A stretch of DNA of 25,949 nt from an uncultured Lysobacteraceae bacterium (GTDB lineage: Bacteria; Pseudomonadota; Gammaproteobacteria; Xanthomonadales; Xanthomonadaceae), in the NCBI GenBank assembly GCA_946480825.1, contig CAMLLG010000055.1, forward strand, positions 1-25,949, in the 5' to 3' direction. Shown here piece after piece: positions 1 through 6,912 of this stretch. The notes beneath the pieces were generated by a model. It was not told where the DNA came from and did no database searches. It saw only the letters and a program-made list of their open reading frames with translations. A program made the translations under genes and the position numbers. Numbering within the stretch: the stretch's first letter is position 1; each line of letters begins with the position of its first letter.

Positions 1-908
1 TCCTTGCGCGGCATCTTCGCGATGCGGGTGGACAGGTCGAGGATGCGGCGCTCGTGTTCCTTGATCTGGCCGAGCACGTCGCGCAGCTTGCGCACGAGGG
101 TGTCGGTCAGCGGCAGCGGCAGCTTGAGGGTCATGAACTGCTCGGCCATTTCCTCGCGGAGTTTGGCCAGCGCCTTGTTGCCGGCGCCCTGCTTGGCGTA
201 GGCCTTCTGGAAGTGGGCGTAGCCGGCGGCCAGCAGTTCCATGCGGCGCGCGACCTCGGCCGGATCCGGGCCGGTGGGCGCGGCTTCTTCGGCGGCGCCA
301 TCGTCTTCTTCTTCGGCTTCCTCGATCTCGACGTCGCCGTCGGCGATCTCGGCCACCGGGATCTCTTCGACCGGCTCTTCGACATCGTTGAAGCCGGCGA
401 CGATGTCGGCCAGGCGCTTCTTGCCGGCCTTGTGCAGGTCGTACTCTTCGAGCAACAGCTGCACCGACCACGGGAAGCTGGCCAGCGCCGACATCATCTG
501 GGTGAGGCCTTCCTCGATCCGCTTGGCGATGGCGATTTCGCCTTCGCGCGTCAGCAGTTCGACCGTGCCCATCTCGCGCATGTACATGCGCACGGGATCG
601 GTGGTGCGGCCGCCTTCGCCGTCGAGCGCGGTCAGCGTGGCCGCGGCTTCTTCGGCGGCGGTGTCGTCGACTTCGCGGCCGCCGGTGTTGCCGTCGGCGA
701 GGATCAGCGTGTCGACGTCGGGTGCGATTTCGTGCACCTCGATGCCCATGCCGTTGATCATGCCGATGATGTCTTCGATCTGCTCCGGATCGACAAGGTC
801 GTCGGGCAGGTGATCGTTGACCTCGGCATAGGTCAGGTAGCCCTGCTCCAGGCCCTTGCTGATGAGCTGCTTGATGTCGGACTGGGGAGCCGGACGTTCG
901 TTGGCCAT
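1..908 (-). CDS. rpoD: RNA polymerase sigma factor RpoD (sigma-70), N-terminal part
   Basis: Primary housekeeping sigma factor, which directs core RNA polymerase to most promoters. I translated it by hand from the ATG at 908-906: MANERPAPQSDIKQLISKGL, 302 complete codons before the window edge cuts the gene. Region 1.1 covers about residues 1-80. Region 1.2 follows at about 103-135 (DPVRMYMREMGTVELLTREG). After it comes the large acidic non-conserved insert of proteobacterial RpoD, with an acidic stretch near 192-210 (IEEAEEEDDGAAEE). Regions 2-4, which hold the -10 and -35 recognition helices, lie outside the window. A perfect extended -10 (941-949) sits about 33 bp before the start codon. 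The nearest upstream gene on this strand is dtd, so dnaG is not directly upstream as it is in the classical rpsU-dnaG-rpoD operon. Identification is very secure. The start is supported by the conserved N-terminus, although the Shine-Dalgarno is weak. Confidence 0.97.
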   Translation of the reverse strand, partial: MANERPAPQSDIKQLISKGLEQGYLTYAEVNDHLPDDLVDPEQIEDIIGMINGMGIEVHEIAPDVDTLILADGNTGGREVDDTAAEEAAATLTALDGEGGRTTDPVRMYMREMGTVELLTREGEIAIAKRIEEGLTQMMSALASFPWSVQLLLEEYDLHKAGKKRLADIVAGFNDVEEPVEEIPVAEIADGDVEIEEAEEEDDGAAEEAAPTGPDPAEVARRMELLAAGYAHFQKAYAKQGAGNKALAKLREEMAEQFMTLKLPLPLTDTLVRKLRDVLGQIKEHERRILDLSTRIAKMPRK

Positions 909-940
909 GGGCACGCCACCGTGGGAAAAGTGAACCCGTA

Positions 941-949
941 ATTATAACA
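941..949 (-). promoter_or_regulatory. extended -10 promoter element for rpoD
   Basis: Read on the minus strand this is TGTTATAAT, a perfect extended -10 (TGnTATAAT). No good -35 is seen 16-18 bp further upstream, which is typical of extended -10 promoters. The predicted transcript start is near 934, giving a leader of about 25 nt before the rpoD ATG at 908. Confidence 0.7.
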
Positions 950-994
950 GCCCGGGGTGCGAGCTGGGCGCCGGTACGGGTGGCAACGGCGCGG

Positions 995-1072
995 GAACGG
1001 GCCGGAACCCGTGCGAAATCCCATCGAATCCGCTTCGAACTCGCCTCGAACGTCCTTCAAACCTGAATCGAA
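995..1072. repeat. helically phased GAA/TCGAA array upstream of rpoD
   Basis: TCGAA occurs at 1024, 1035, 1046 and 1068, with TCAAA at 1057, so five units lie at exactly 11-bp steps. Weaker GAA triplets continue the phase toward the promoter at 995, 1005 and 1015, in roughly 10-bp steps. The array lies in the 312-bp gap between rpoD and dtd, about 50-130 bp upstream of the rpoD -10. It could be a cooperative regulator array, phased bent DNA or a decayed 11-bp tandem repeat. No other feature is apparent in the rest of this gap. Confidence 0.6.
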
Positions 1073-1220
1073 GTCCGGTGGGCGGCAGGCGCGAACCGGA
1101 CTGGGGAGGTCGGCACGCATCGATGTGGTGTGCCTCGGTGGTCAATTCAAGCGAGCTGCCCGGCGATCCGTTCATGCGTCGCCGAACCGGCCGTTTCTTC
1201 TGCGGCGGCGGTTTGCCGGA

Positions 1221-1661
1221 TCACGCGCGGAGCAGAAAGGTCACCGGTCCGTCGTTGACCAGATTGACCTGCATGTGCGCGCCGAAGCGGCCGGTTTCGA
1301 CGGCGCTGCGATGCTGTTGCCTGCAGTAATCGACCAGTTCGGCGAAAATCCGCTCGGCTTCGGCGGGCGCCGCCGCGGTGCTGAAGCTCGGGCGCAGCCC
1401 GGAGCGGGTGTCGGCGGCGAGGGTGAACTGGCTCACCAGCAGCAGGCCGCCACCCGTGTCTGTCAGTGACAGGTTCATCTTGCCGTCGGCGTCGGAGAAG
1501 ACCCGGTAGCGCAGCAGGCGGTCGCCGAGCTTCGCCACCTGCGCCGGGCCGTCGCCGGGTTCCACGCCGACGAGGGCAAGCAGTCCCGGGCCCACGGCGC
1601 CCACGGTGGCGCCGTTGACGACGACGCGGGCTTCGGTGACGCGCTGGATCAGGGCGAGCAT
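1221..1661 (-). CDS. dtd: D-aminoacyl-tRNA deacylase
   Basis: Hydrolyses the ester bond of D-amino acids (and glycine) mischarged on tRNA, a cytosolic translation quality-control step. The 146-residue length is typical of DTD1. Two active-site signatures are present: SQFTL at residues 77-81, with the conserved threonine, and NDGPVT at 136-141, the NxGPVT cross-subunit motif. The N-terminus [15 protein letters not shown] matches the family, which supports the start at 1661. It is transcribed away from the acyltransferase operon at 1754, with 92 bp between the two starts. No strong Shine-Dalgarno was seen. rpoD follows on the same strand after 312 bp with its own promoter, so the two are probably not one operon. 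Confidence 0.95.
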   Translation of the reverse strand: MLALIQRVTEARVVVNGATVGAVGPGLLALVGVEPGDGPAQVAKLGDRLLRYRVFSDADGKMNLSLTDTGGGLLLVSQFTLAADTRSGLRPSFSTAAAPAEAERIFAELVDYCRQQHRSAVETGRFGAHMQVNLVNDGPVTFLLRA

Positions 1662-1741
1662 GGGGCGGAATCGCGGGGTCGGGCCCGCATCGTAGTCGCA
1701 GTGGCGGTCTTCGATCCACGAACCTCCGGGCGTCGCTCCCG

Positions 1742-1747
1742 TAGACT
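1742..1747 (+). promoter_or_regulatory. candidate -10 for a leaderless acyltransferase transcript
   Basis: TAGACT lies exactly 6 nt before the ATG at 1754, so transcription could start at the A of the ATG. There is no Shine-Dalgarno before that ATG. The same arrangement occurs before uup and the ArnT-like gene. No clear -35 was found. Confidence 0.35.
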
Positions 1748-1753
1748 TCGACG

Positions 1754-2671
1754 ATGACCGACGCCTTCGCCCGCCTGCTGTATTTCGTCGCCAGCGCCGT
1801 CGGCCGGCTGCCGTGGCCGCTGCTGCGTGCGCTGGCCGACGCCATCGCCTGGCTGTGGCGGCGCAGCGGCGGGCGCGAGAGCCGGGTGGCGGGGCGCAAT
1901 CTCGAGCTGGTGTATCCGGACATGCCCGCGGCCGAACGCGAAGCGCTGCGCCGCGCGATCCTGCGCACCACCGCGCGGCAGACGCTGGAAACGCTGCGGC
2001 TGTGGACCCGGCCGCATGCGGAGAACCTGCGGATGATCCGCGAATCGCAGGGCGTGGCGCTGTTCGACGCGGCCATCGCCGCGGGCAAGGGCGTGATCGT
2101 GGCCGCGCCCCACTACGGCAACTGGGAGCTGTTGAACCAGTGGCTGGCGGCGCATACCGAGCTGGCGATCCTGTACCGGCCGCCGGATTCGGCGCTGGGC
2201 GAGGCCTTCCTGCGCCGGGTGCGCGCCGACGACGCGGACCGCGTCGTCCAGATCCGCGCCGAGGCCGCGGGCATCCGCCAATTGTTCAAGCGCCTGCGCG
2301 ATGGCGGCGTGACCGGCATCCTGCCGGATCAGCAGCCGAAGAAGGGCGACGGCGAATTCGCCGATTTCTTCGGCCGTCCCGCCTATACGATGACCCTGCT
2401 GCCGCGGCTCGCGGAGCGCAGCGGCGCCACGGTGCTGTTCGCGTACTGCGAACGCATCGGGGACCTCGCGTTCGCGCTGCGGATCGAGCCGGCGCCCGCG
2501 GAGATCGCTTCGGACGATACGATGGTCGCGACCGCGGCGCTGAACGCGACGGTGGAGCGCATCGCCCGTCGCGATCCGGCGCAGTACCAGTGGACCTACA
2601 AGCGCTACACGCTGCATCCGTCGATGAATCCGTATCTCAATCCGTACCGCGACCTGGAAGGCCGTGCATGA
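1754..2671 (+). CDS. LpxL/HtrB-like lipid A acyltransferase
   Basis: Probable late acyltransferase of lipid A biosynthesis, transferring a fatty acyl chain onto a lipid A precursor at the inner membrane. The protein has 305 residues, the usual family length. It shows an N-terminal hydrophobic segment (about 5-35), the HX4E catalytic motif H120-YGNW-E125, a substrate loop YRPPDS (141-146), and [12 protein letters not shown] at 191-202, which is diagnostic of LpxL/LpxM. The ATG at 1754 starts in the 92-bp gap shared with divergent dtd. The stop overlaps the start of the next gene (ATGA, 2668-2671), so the two are translationally coupled to a PH-domain pair. The acyl chain and acceptor position cannot be told from sequence. 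An acyltransferase for another envelope lipid is the main alternative. Confidence 0.9.
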   Translation: MTDAFARLLYFVASAVGRLPWPLLRALADAIAWLWRRSGGRESRVAGRNLELVYPDMPAAEREALRRAILRTTARQTLETLRLWTRPHAENLRMIRESQGVALFDAAIAAGKGVIVAAPHYGNWELLNQWLAAHTELAILYRPPDSALGEAFLRRVRADDADRVVQIRAEAAGIRQLFKRLRDGGVTGILPDQQPKKGDGEFADFFGRPAYTMTLLPRLAERSGATVLFAYCERIGDLAFALRIEPAPAEIASDDTMVATAALNATVERIARRDPAQYQWTYKRYTLHPSMNPYLNPYRDLEGRA

Positions 2672-3291
2672 CCCAGCCGTTCGATCCGCCGTCCCAAGAC
2701 AGTCCTCCGCAGGACAGCCCTTCCGACAGTCCTCCCGGGGCGCCCGCCGAAGCGCCGCGTCCGCCGCTGGCCGATGCCGCCGCTTTGCCGCCCGAGACCG
2801 CGTGGGATGGGCCGCGCGGATGGCAGCCGTTGCCGAAGCGCGCCTACCGGGTCTTCGTGTACGTGGCGCTGCTGGTCGCGGCGATACCTGCGGCAATGGC
2901 GACGATGATCCTCGACGATGCCCTGGCGCGGCGCGAGTGGGGCTGGATCGCGATCGCGGCGATGTGGGTCGCGACGCTGGGCTTCGCGCTGTGGATCGCG
3001 CACAAGCGCTACCGCTACACCTTCTGGATCCTCGACGAGGACGGTTTCGCGGTGCGTCGCGGCCGGCTGTGGCAGTGGGAAACCCGCGTGCCGAGCTCCC
3101 GTGTGCAGCATCTCGATCTCAAGCGCGGACCGCTGGAGCGCGCGCACAAGCTGGCCTCGCTGGTGTTGCATACCGCCGGCACGCGCCTGAGCGCGGTCAG
3201 CATTTCCGGACTGGACGACGCCGACGCCGAACGCCTGCGCGACCATTTCAGCCGCCAGATCGATCGCCAGGCCGACGATGACCACGCCTGA
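2668..3291 (+). CDS. bacterial PH-domain membrane protein, YdbS-like
   Basis: A 207-residue membrane protein of the YdbS/bPH_2 (DUF304) type; its biochemical role is not known. The first ~55 residues are unusually rich in proline, serine and acidic residues with a short repeat (QDSPPQDSPSDSPP, about 10-23). Two membrane segments follow (about 60-82 and 92-112), then a single cytoplasmic bPH_2 domain (about 117-195) including YTFWILDEDGFAVRRG and SSRVQHLDLKRGPLER. The ATG overlaps the acyltransferase stop, and the gene overlaps the next PH gene by 14 bp (3278-3291), so all three are probably translated together. In Bacillus, the paired YdbS/YdbT proteins have been linked to resistance against antimicrobial peptides. 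By inference, this pair may also act in the envelope. The proline-rich tail appears to be an added feature. Confidence 0.85.
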   Translation: MTQPFDPPSQDSPPQDSPSDSPPGAPAEAPRPPLADAAALPPETAWDGPRGWQPLPKRAYRVFVYVALLVAAIPAAMATMILDDALARREWGWIAIAAMWVATLGFALWIAHKRYRYTFWILDEDGFAVRRGRLWQWETRVPSSRVQHLDLKRGPLERAHKLASLVLHTAGTRLSAVSISGLDDADAERLRDHFSRQIDRQADDDHA

Positions 3292-4804
3292 GACCGTCCG
3301 CGAAGCGCAGCCGCGGGCGCAGCCCGAGACGCAGTCCGAAGAACGCCGGCTGCACCCGATGTCGTGGCTGTTCGTGCTCATCCAGCAGATGAAGCAGTTC
3401 ATCGTGCCGATCGTGGTGCTGTTCCTGTTCGGGCGCGGCGACCGCAACGATCTGTGGGGGCTGGTGGCGATCTGCATCATCGCCGTGATCTCGATCTGGC
3501 AGTTCTACACCTACCGTTTCCGGATCGGCGAGGACAGCCTGCAGATCCGCAGTGGCCTGCTGCAGCGCAGCCTGCGCCAGATTCCGTTCGCGCGGATCCA
3601 CAATGTCGGCCTGCACCAGACCGTGCTGCATCGCCTGTTCGGCGTGGCCGAGGTGCGGCTGGAGTCCGCCGGCGGCATCAAGCCGGAAGCCGAGATGCGG
3701 GTGCTGAAGCTGGGCGATGCGCTGGCGCTGGAAGCGCTGGTGCGCCGTCGTCGCGGCACCACTGCGGCGATTGCGGCCGCCGAAGCCGCGGAGGACGTCG
3801 GAGAGGTGCTGCATGCCCTGCCGACCTCCGAAGTGGTGCGGGCCGGCCTGATTTCCAATCGCGGCATGATCGTGGTCGGCGGCGCCTTCGCGGTGCTGTC
3901 GCAGATCAGCCCGAATCTGGTCGAGGACGTGCTCGAACTCATCGCGTTCGGCATGTTCGGTGTGGTCGACAGCTACGGCCGCGGCCACGAGGCGGCGACC
4001 GTGGTGCTCATGGTGCTCGCCTTCATCGTGATGCTGCGCTTGCTCTCGGTCCTGATCGCGCTGTTGCAGTACAGCGGTTTCCGGCTGGAACAACACGGCC
4101 GCCGGCTCACCCTCGAACGCGGTCTGCTCACCCGCATCCGTACCAGTACGCCGCGTCGCCGCATCCAGTCGTGGACATTGCGCGAAGGCATGCTGCACCG
4201 GTGGTTCCGGCGGCGCACGCTGGAGGTCGGTACCGCGGTGCTCGACAACGGTTCGCACAGTCAGCCGCGTTCGCTGCGCGAGATCGCACCGGTCGCGACG
4301 CCCGAACACTGCGATGCGCTGATCCGCGGCCTCGCGCCGCAGTTGCAGTGGCCGCCGCAGACCTGGCGCCCGCTGCATCGCCTCGTGTTCTGGCGGTTGT
4401 TCGTGCCGCAACTGTTGCTGGCCGCGCTGTTCGGTGCGGTCGCGTTGTACGAGTTCGGGACGCTCGGTCTGATCTTCGTCGCCCTCTGGGTGCCGTGGAT
4501 CGGCTACATCGCGTGGCAGAACGCGCGTCACGCCGGTTATACCGCGGAAGGCGGCACCATCGCCGTGCGCGGCGGCTGGTGGACGCGCGAATGGCGGTTC
4601 GCCGAGATCGGCAAGCTCCAGGCGATCCGCTTCGGTCAGTCGCCGCTCGATCGCAGGCTCGGCATGGCGCATCTGCTGCTCGACACCGCAGGCGGCAACG
4701 CCCTCGCGAAACCGCTGCGCCTGCGGTTCCTGCCCGCGGCCGAGGCGCGGGCGCTGCACGAATCGCTGGGCCGCGAGATCGCGCGCAGTTCGTTGCGGTG
4801 GTAG
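3278..4804 (+). CDS. multi-PH-domain membrane protein, YdbT-like
   Basis: A 508-residue partner of the preceding YdbS-like protein, with several tandem bPH_2 modules separated by membrane hairpins. The first pair of membrane segments lies near residues 28-75. The first PH module starts at about 84 (FRIGEDSLQIRSGLLQRSLR) and carries RIHNVGLHQTVLHRLFG. Further membrane segments and a second module follow (FRLEQHGRRLTLERGLLTR), and a third C-terminal module contains TIAVRGGWWTREWRF. The sequence RIxxV/Q...Q...R near the start of each module is typical of DUF304. The start lies 14 bp inside the previous gene. A strong hairpin begins in its stop codon, so this is probably the last gene of the operon. 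Function is unknown, and the family assignment is secure. Confidence 0.87.
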   Translation: MTTPETVREAQPRAQPETQSEERRLHPMSWLFVLIQQMKQFIVPIVVLFLFGRGDRNDLWGLVAICIIAVISIWQFYTYRFRIGEDSLQIRSGLLQRSLRQIPFARIHNVGLHQTVLHRLFGVAEVRLESAGGIKPEAEMRVLKLGDALALEALVRRRRGTTAAIAAAEAAEDVGEVLHALPTSEVVRAGLISNRGMIVVGGAFAVLSQISPNLVEDVLELIAFGMFGVVDSYGRGHEAATVVLMVLAFIVMLRLLSVLIALLQYSGFRLEQHGRRLTLERGLLTRIRTSTPRRRIQSWTLREGMLHRWFRRRTLEVGTAVLDNGSHSQPRSLREIAPVATPEHCDALIRGLAPQLQWPPQTWRPLHRLVFWRLFVPQLLLAALFGAVALYEFGTLGLIFVALWVPWIGYIAWQNARHAGYTAEGGTIAVRGGWWTREWRFAEIGKLQAIRFGQSPLDRRLGMAHLLLDTAGGNALAKPLRLRFLPAAEARALHESLGREIARSSLRW

Positions 4805-4824
4805 GTCGGGCCCTGGCCCGACCT
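4803..4824. terminator. hairpin between convergent genes
   Basis: A perfect 10-bp stem (4803-4812 paired with 4815-4824; left arm AGGTCGGGCC) begins within the stop codon of the YdbT-like gene. There is no T-run after it, so it may be a weak or bidirectional terminator for the operon and for the convergent gene that ends at 4885. Confidence 0.5.
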
Positions 4825-4884
4825 TGATCGCACGTTCCTGCGGGAGCACCGCGCTGATACCGGGGGCGCAGTCTCTGCAGCGGC

Positions 4885-5937
4885 TCAGCCCAAACCCCAA
4901 TACCCCAACTTCGCGCGGATCTGCAGCGCACGCAGGCGGCCGGCCAGCGGTTTGCCGCGCAGTGCGCCGAGCCGGCCGGCGATCAGGTCTTCGGTCGCCG
5001 CGAGCACGCGTTTGGACGAACGCCCGTCGCGGTACGGATGGATCGCATCGGCGTAATCGACGATCGCCGCACGCAGGGCGTCGTCGGGTGCGAACGCCCG
5101 GTCCAGCATCGACGGCAGCCGCGCCGGATCGTCGAAGTCGAGCATGTGCGGCTTCGGCGCGCGGTTGCGCAGCGTGATCACCGGTTTGTGCTGGACCACG
5201 AACTCGGAGACCACCGACGTGGTGTCGGCCACCAGCACATCGGCGGCGCGCTGCGCGGCCATCAACTGCTCGGTCTCGACGAAGGCCGCGTTCGGCCCGA
5301 CGAGGCTGCGGTAACGGTCGAACAGCGCGGGCGCGCATTTCGGATGCAGGGTCAGCAGCCAGTAACGGTCGCCGCGCGCGACCTCGGCGGCGATCGCGTC
5401 GAACAGATGCGGCGCGGCGCTGAGGCGTTCGGTGAAGGTGGACGCGAACAGTACCGTCGGCCGTCCCTGCGCGGGCGCGCGCAACGCCGCCGAGGCACCG
5501 CCGTCCTCGCGGAACAGTGGATCCAGTTTGGGCCAGCCGGTCTCGACCACCGCGAAATGCGGCTGCCGCGCAGCGAGTTCGCGGAACGGCGCGGTGGTCG
5601 CCGGGCCCTGGGTGCAGTACAGATCGAACAGCCCGCGGACCCGGAAATGACCGCGTGCATCCTCGCGCTTCTCGACGTTGAAACCGTGGAACAGCTGAAC
5701 CTTCGGGCCGGCCAGGAAGGTCGGCACCCAGTTCGCGGCGCTGAACACCGCCCGCGGCCGCAGCGCCACCGCCTCGCGCAGGCTTATCATGCGTACGGGT
5801 TCGGGCAGGCGCGCGCCAGCGGCGCCGTCGGCGAACCAGGCATGCACGCCGTGTCCCGCCGCCCGCAGCGTATCGGCCAGCGGCTGCAGGATGGGCAGCG
5901 CATAACGCTCGGTCGCGAACAACAGGTACTCCGCCAT
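4885..5937 (-). CDS. CDP-glycerol glycerophosphotransferase-like protein (GT-B fold)
   Basis: A 350-residue protein of the CDP-glycerol:poly(glycerophosphate) glycerophosphotransferase family (TagB/TagF-like). In Gram-negative bacteria such proteins are usually assigned to transfer of a phosphoglycerol or sugar unit in LPS or capsule synthesis. Visible signatures are an N-terminal Rossmann-like half (LLFATERYALPILQPLADTL), the family motif LFHGFNVEK at 82-90, LLTLHPKCAP in the C-terminal half, VADTTSVVSEF in the nucleotide-binding region, and KPVITLRNRAPK. Length fits a single catalytic domain without the N-terminal extension of TagF. A good Shine-Dalgarno (GGAG, 8 nt before the ATG) supports the start at 5937, although the frame stays open further upstream. 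The start codon overlaps the probable start of the divergent glycosyltransferase. The precise substrate is unknown. Confidence 0.75.
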   Translation of the reverse strand: MAEYLLFATERYALPILQPLADTLRAAGHGVHAWFADGAAGARLPEPVRMISLREAVALRPRAVFSAANWVPTFLAGPKVQLFHGFNVEKREDARGHFRVRGLFDLYCTQGPATTAPFRELAARQPHFAVVETGWPKLDPLFREDGGASAALRAPAQGRPTVLFASTFTERLSAAPHLFDAIAAEVARGDRYWLLTLHPKCAPALFDRYRSLVGPNAAFVETEQLMAAQRAADVLVADTTSVVSEFVVQHKPVITLRNRAPKPHMLDFDDPARLPSMLDRAFAPDDALRAAIVDYADAIHPYRDGRSSKRVLAATEDLIAGRLGALRGKPLAGRLRALQIRAKLGYWGLG

Positions 5938-6721
5938 CAATACGTCTCCGCCCACGGCACTCCCGATCACGGCCTGCATTATCGCGTTCAACGAGGCCGA
6001 CCGCATCGGCGACTGCCTCGCGTCGCTGGATTTCTGCGCGGAGATCGTGGTGGTGGACTCCGGTTCCACCGACGCGACCCGCGACATCGCGACCGCCGCC
6101 GGCGCGCGGGTGCTGGTGCGGCCGTTCGACGGCTTCCGCAGCCAGAAGCAGTTCGCGGTCGAACAGGCGACGCACGACTGGGTATTGTGTCTCGATGCCG
6201 ACGAGCGCGTGAGTCCGGAACTGCGGACGTCGATCCTCGCTGCCCGCGACACCGGGTTCGAGGGTGCCGACGGCTACCGGTTCGCGCGGTTGAGCGAATA
6301 CTTCGGCAAGTTCCTGCGTCGCGGCAACGCCTATCCGGATCGTGTTTTGAGACTGTTCGACCGCCGCCGCGGCGGCTGGCGCGGCGATCGCGAGATCCAC
6401 GAGGCGGCCAGCGTCGACGGCGCGGTGAAGACGCTGGTCGGCGATCTGATCCACTATCCGTATCGTTCGCTGATGCAGCAGTTGCAGAAAACCGAGCGTT
6501 ACGCGCGGATGATGGCCGAGCATGACTTCGCGCGCGGCAAACGCGCATCGCTGGGCAAACTGATCCTGTCGCCGGCCTGGCGGTTCTGGCGCGGCTACGT
6601 GTTCAGGCTGGGCTTCCTCGACGGCTGGCATGGTCTGATCTATGCCTACGTGCGCGCCAACTACGTGCGCCAGAAAACGATCATGCTGTGGATGCTGGAG
6701 CGCGGGCAGAAGGTGGAGTGA
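5936..6721 (+). CDS. WaaE/KdtX-type family 2 glycosyltransferase, probable ATC start
   Basis: Family 2 (GT-A) glycosyltransferase resembling LPS core beta-1,4-glucosyltransferases of the WaaE/KdtX group. From 5936 the protein has 261 residues: first strand and NEA motif ACIIAFNEADRI (13-24), DSGSTD (41-46), QKQFA (70-74) and the metal-binding LDADERV (86-92). Later come YPDRVLRLFDRR, IHEAASVDG and LGFLDGWHGLIYAYVRANY. No ATG, GTG, TTG or CTG lies in frame between the upstream stop (5903) and these first conserved residues. The first usable start, GTG at 6047, would delete residues 1-37 and the first Rossmann strand. ATC at 5936, preceded by ACAGG about 9 nt away, is the best upstream candidate. 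Alternatively, a base error (G read as C at 5938) is hiding an ATG. Family assignment is strong; the start is uncertain. Confidence 0.8.
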   Translation: MNTSPPTALPITACIIAFNEADRIGDCLASLDFCAEIVVVDSGSTDATRDIATAAGARVLVRPFDGFRSQKQFAVEQATHDWVLCLDADERVSPELRTSILAARDTGFEGADGYRFARLSEYFGKFLRRGNAYPDRVLRLFDRRRGGWRGDREIHEAASVDGAVKTLVGDLIHYPYRSLMQQLQKTERYARMMAEHDFARGKRASLGKLILSPAWRFWRGYVFRLGFLDGWHGLIYAYVRANYVRQKTIMLWMLERGQKVE

Positions 6722-6764
6722 ACGACGCGGGTCGCGAATGAAGCCGCTTTTTTGCCTTCGCCCT

Positions 6765-6821
6765 CGCGCAAGCGGGAACCCATGCATGATCGTCGTGGAT
6801 GCCCGGGTCTCCGCTTGCGCG
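6765..6821. repeat. REP-like imperfect inverted repeat
   Basis: Arms 6765-6781 (CGCGCAAGCGGGAACCC) and 6805-6821 (GGGTCTCCGCTTGCGCG) pair at 15 of 17 positions across a 23-nt centre. The minus-strand translation includes HPRASGDPG, a peptide I recognise from intergenic REP-like elements of Xanthomonadaceae. It sits in the 191-bp gap between the glycosyltransferase and selO. No clear promoter was seen in that gap. Confidence 0.65.
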
Positions 6822-6912
6822 CGGATGACGGCGTTCTTCCGCCCCGTACCGCATATCCGCGTCCGCAGTCCCACTCGAAACCCGGCAACAACGGAATCGG
6901 CATTCGCCACCC

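Noticed and set aside
54..941. A 295-codon plus-strand frame at the window start
   Set aside because: It is antisense to rpoD, whose translation matches sigma-70 regions 1.1 and 1.2.
3248..6910. A 1220-codon open frame on the minus strand
   Set aside because: It is antisense to the YdbT-like gene and crosses the CDP-glycerol-like and WaaE-like genes in another frame. Composition is rich in Arg/His/Gln with no domain, the usual shadow of high-GC codon use.
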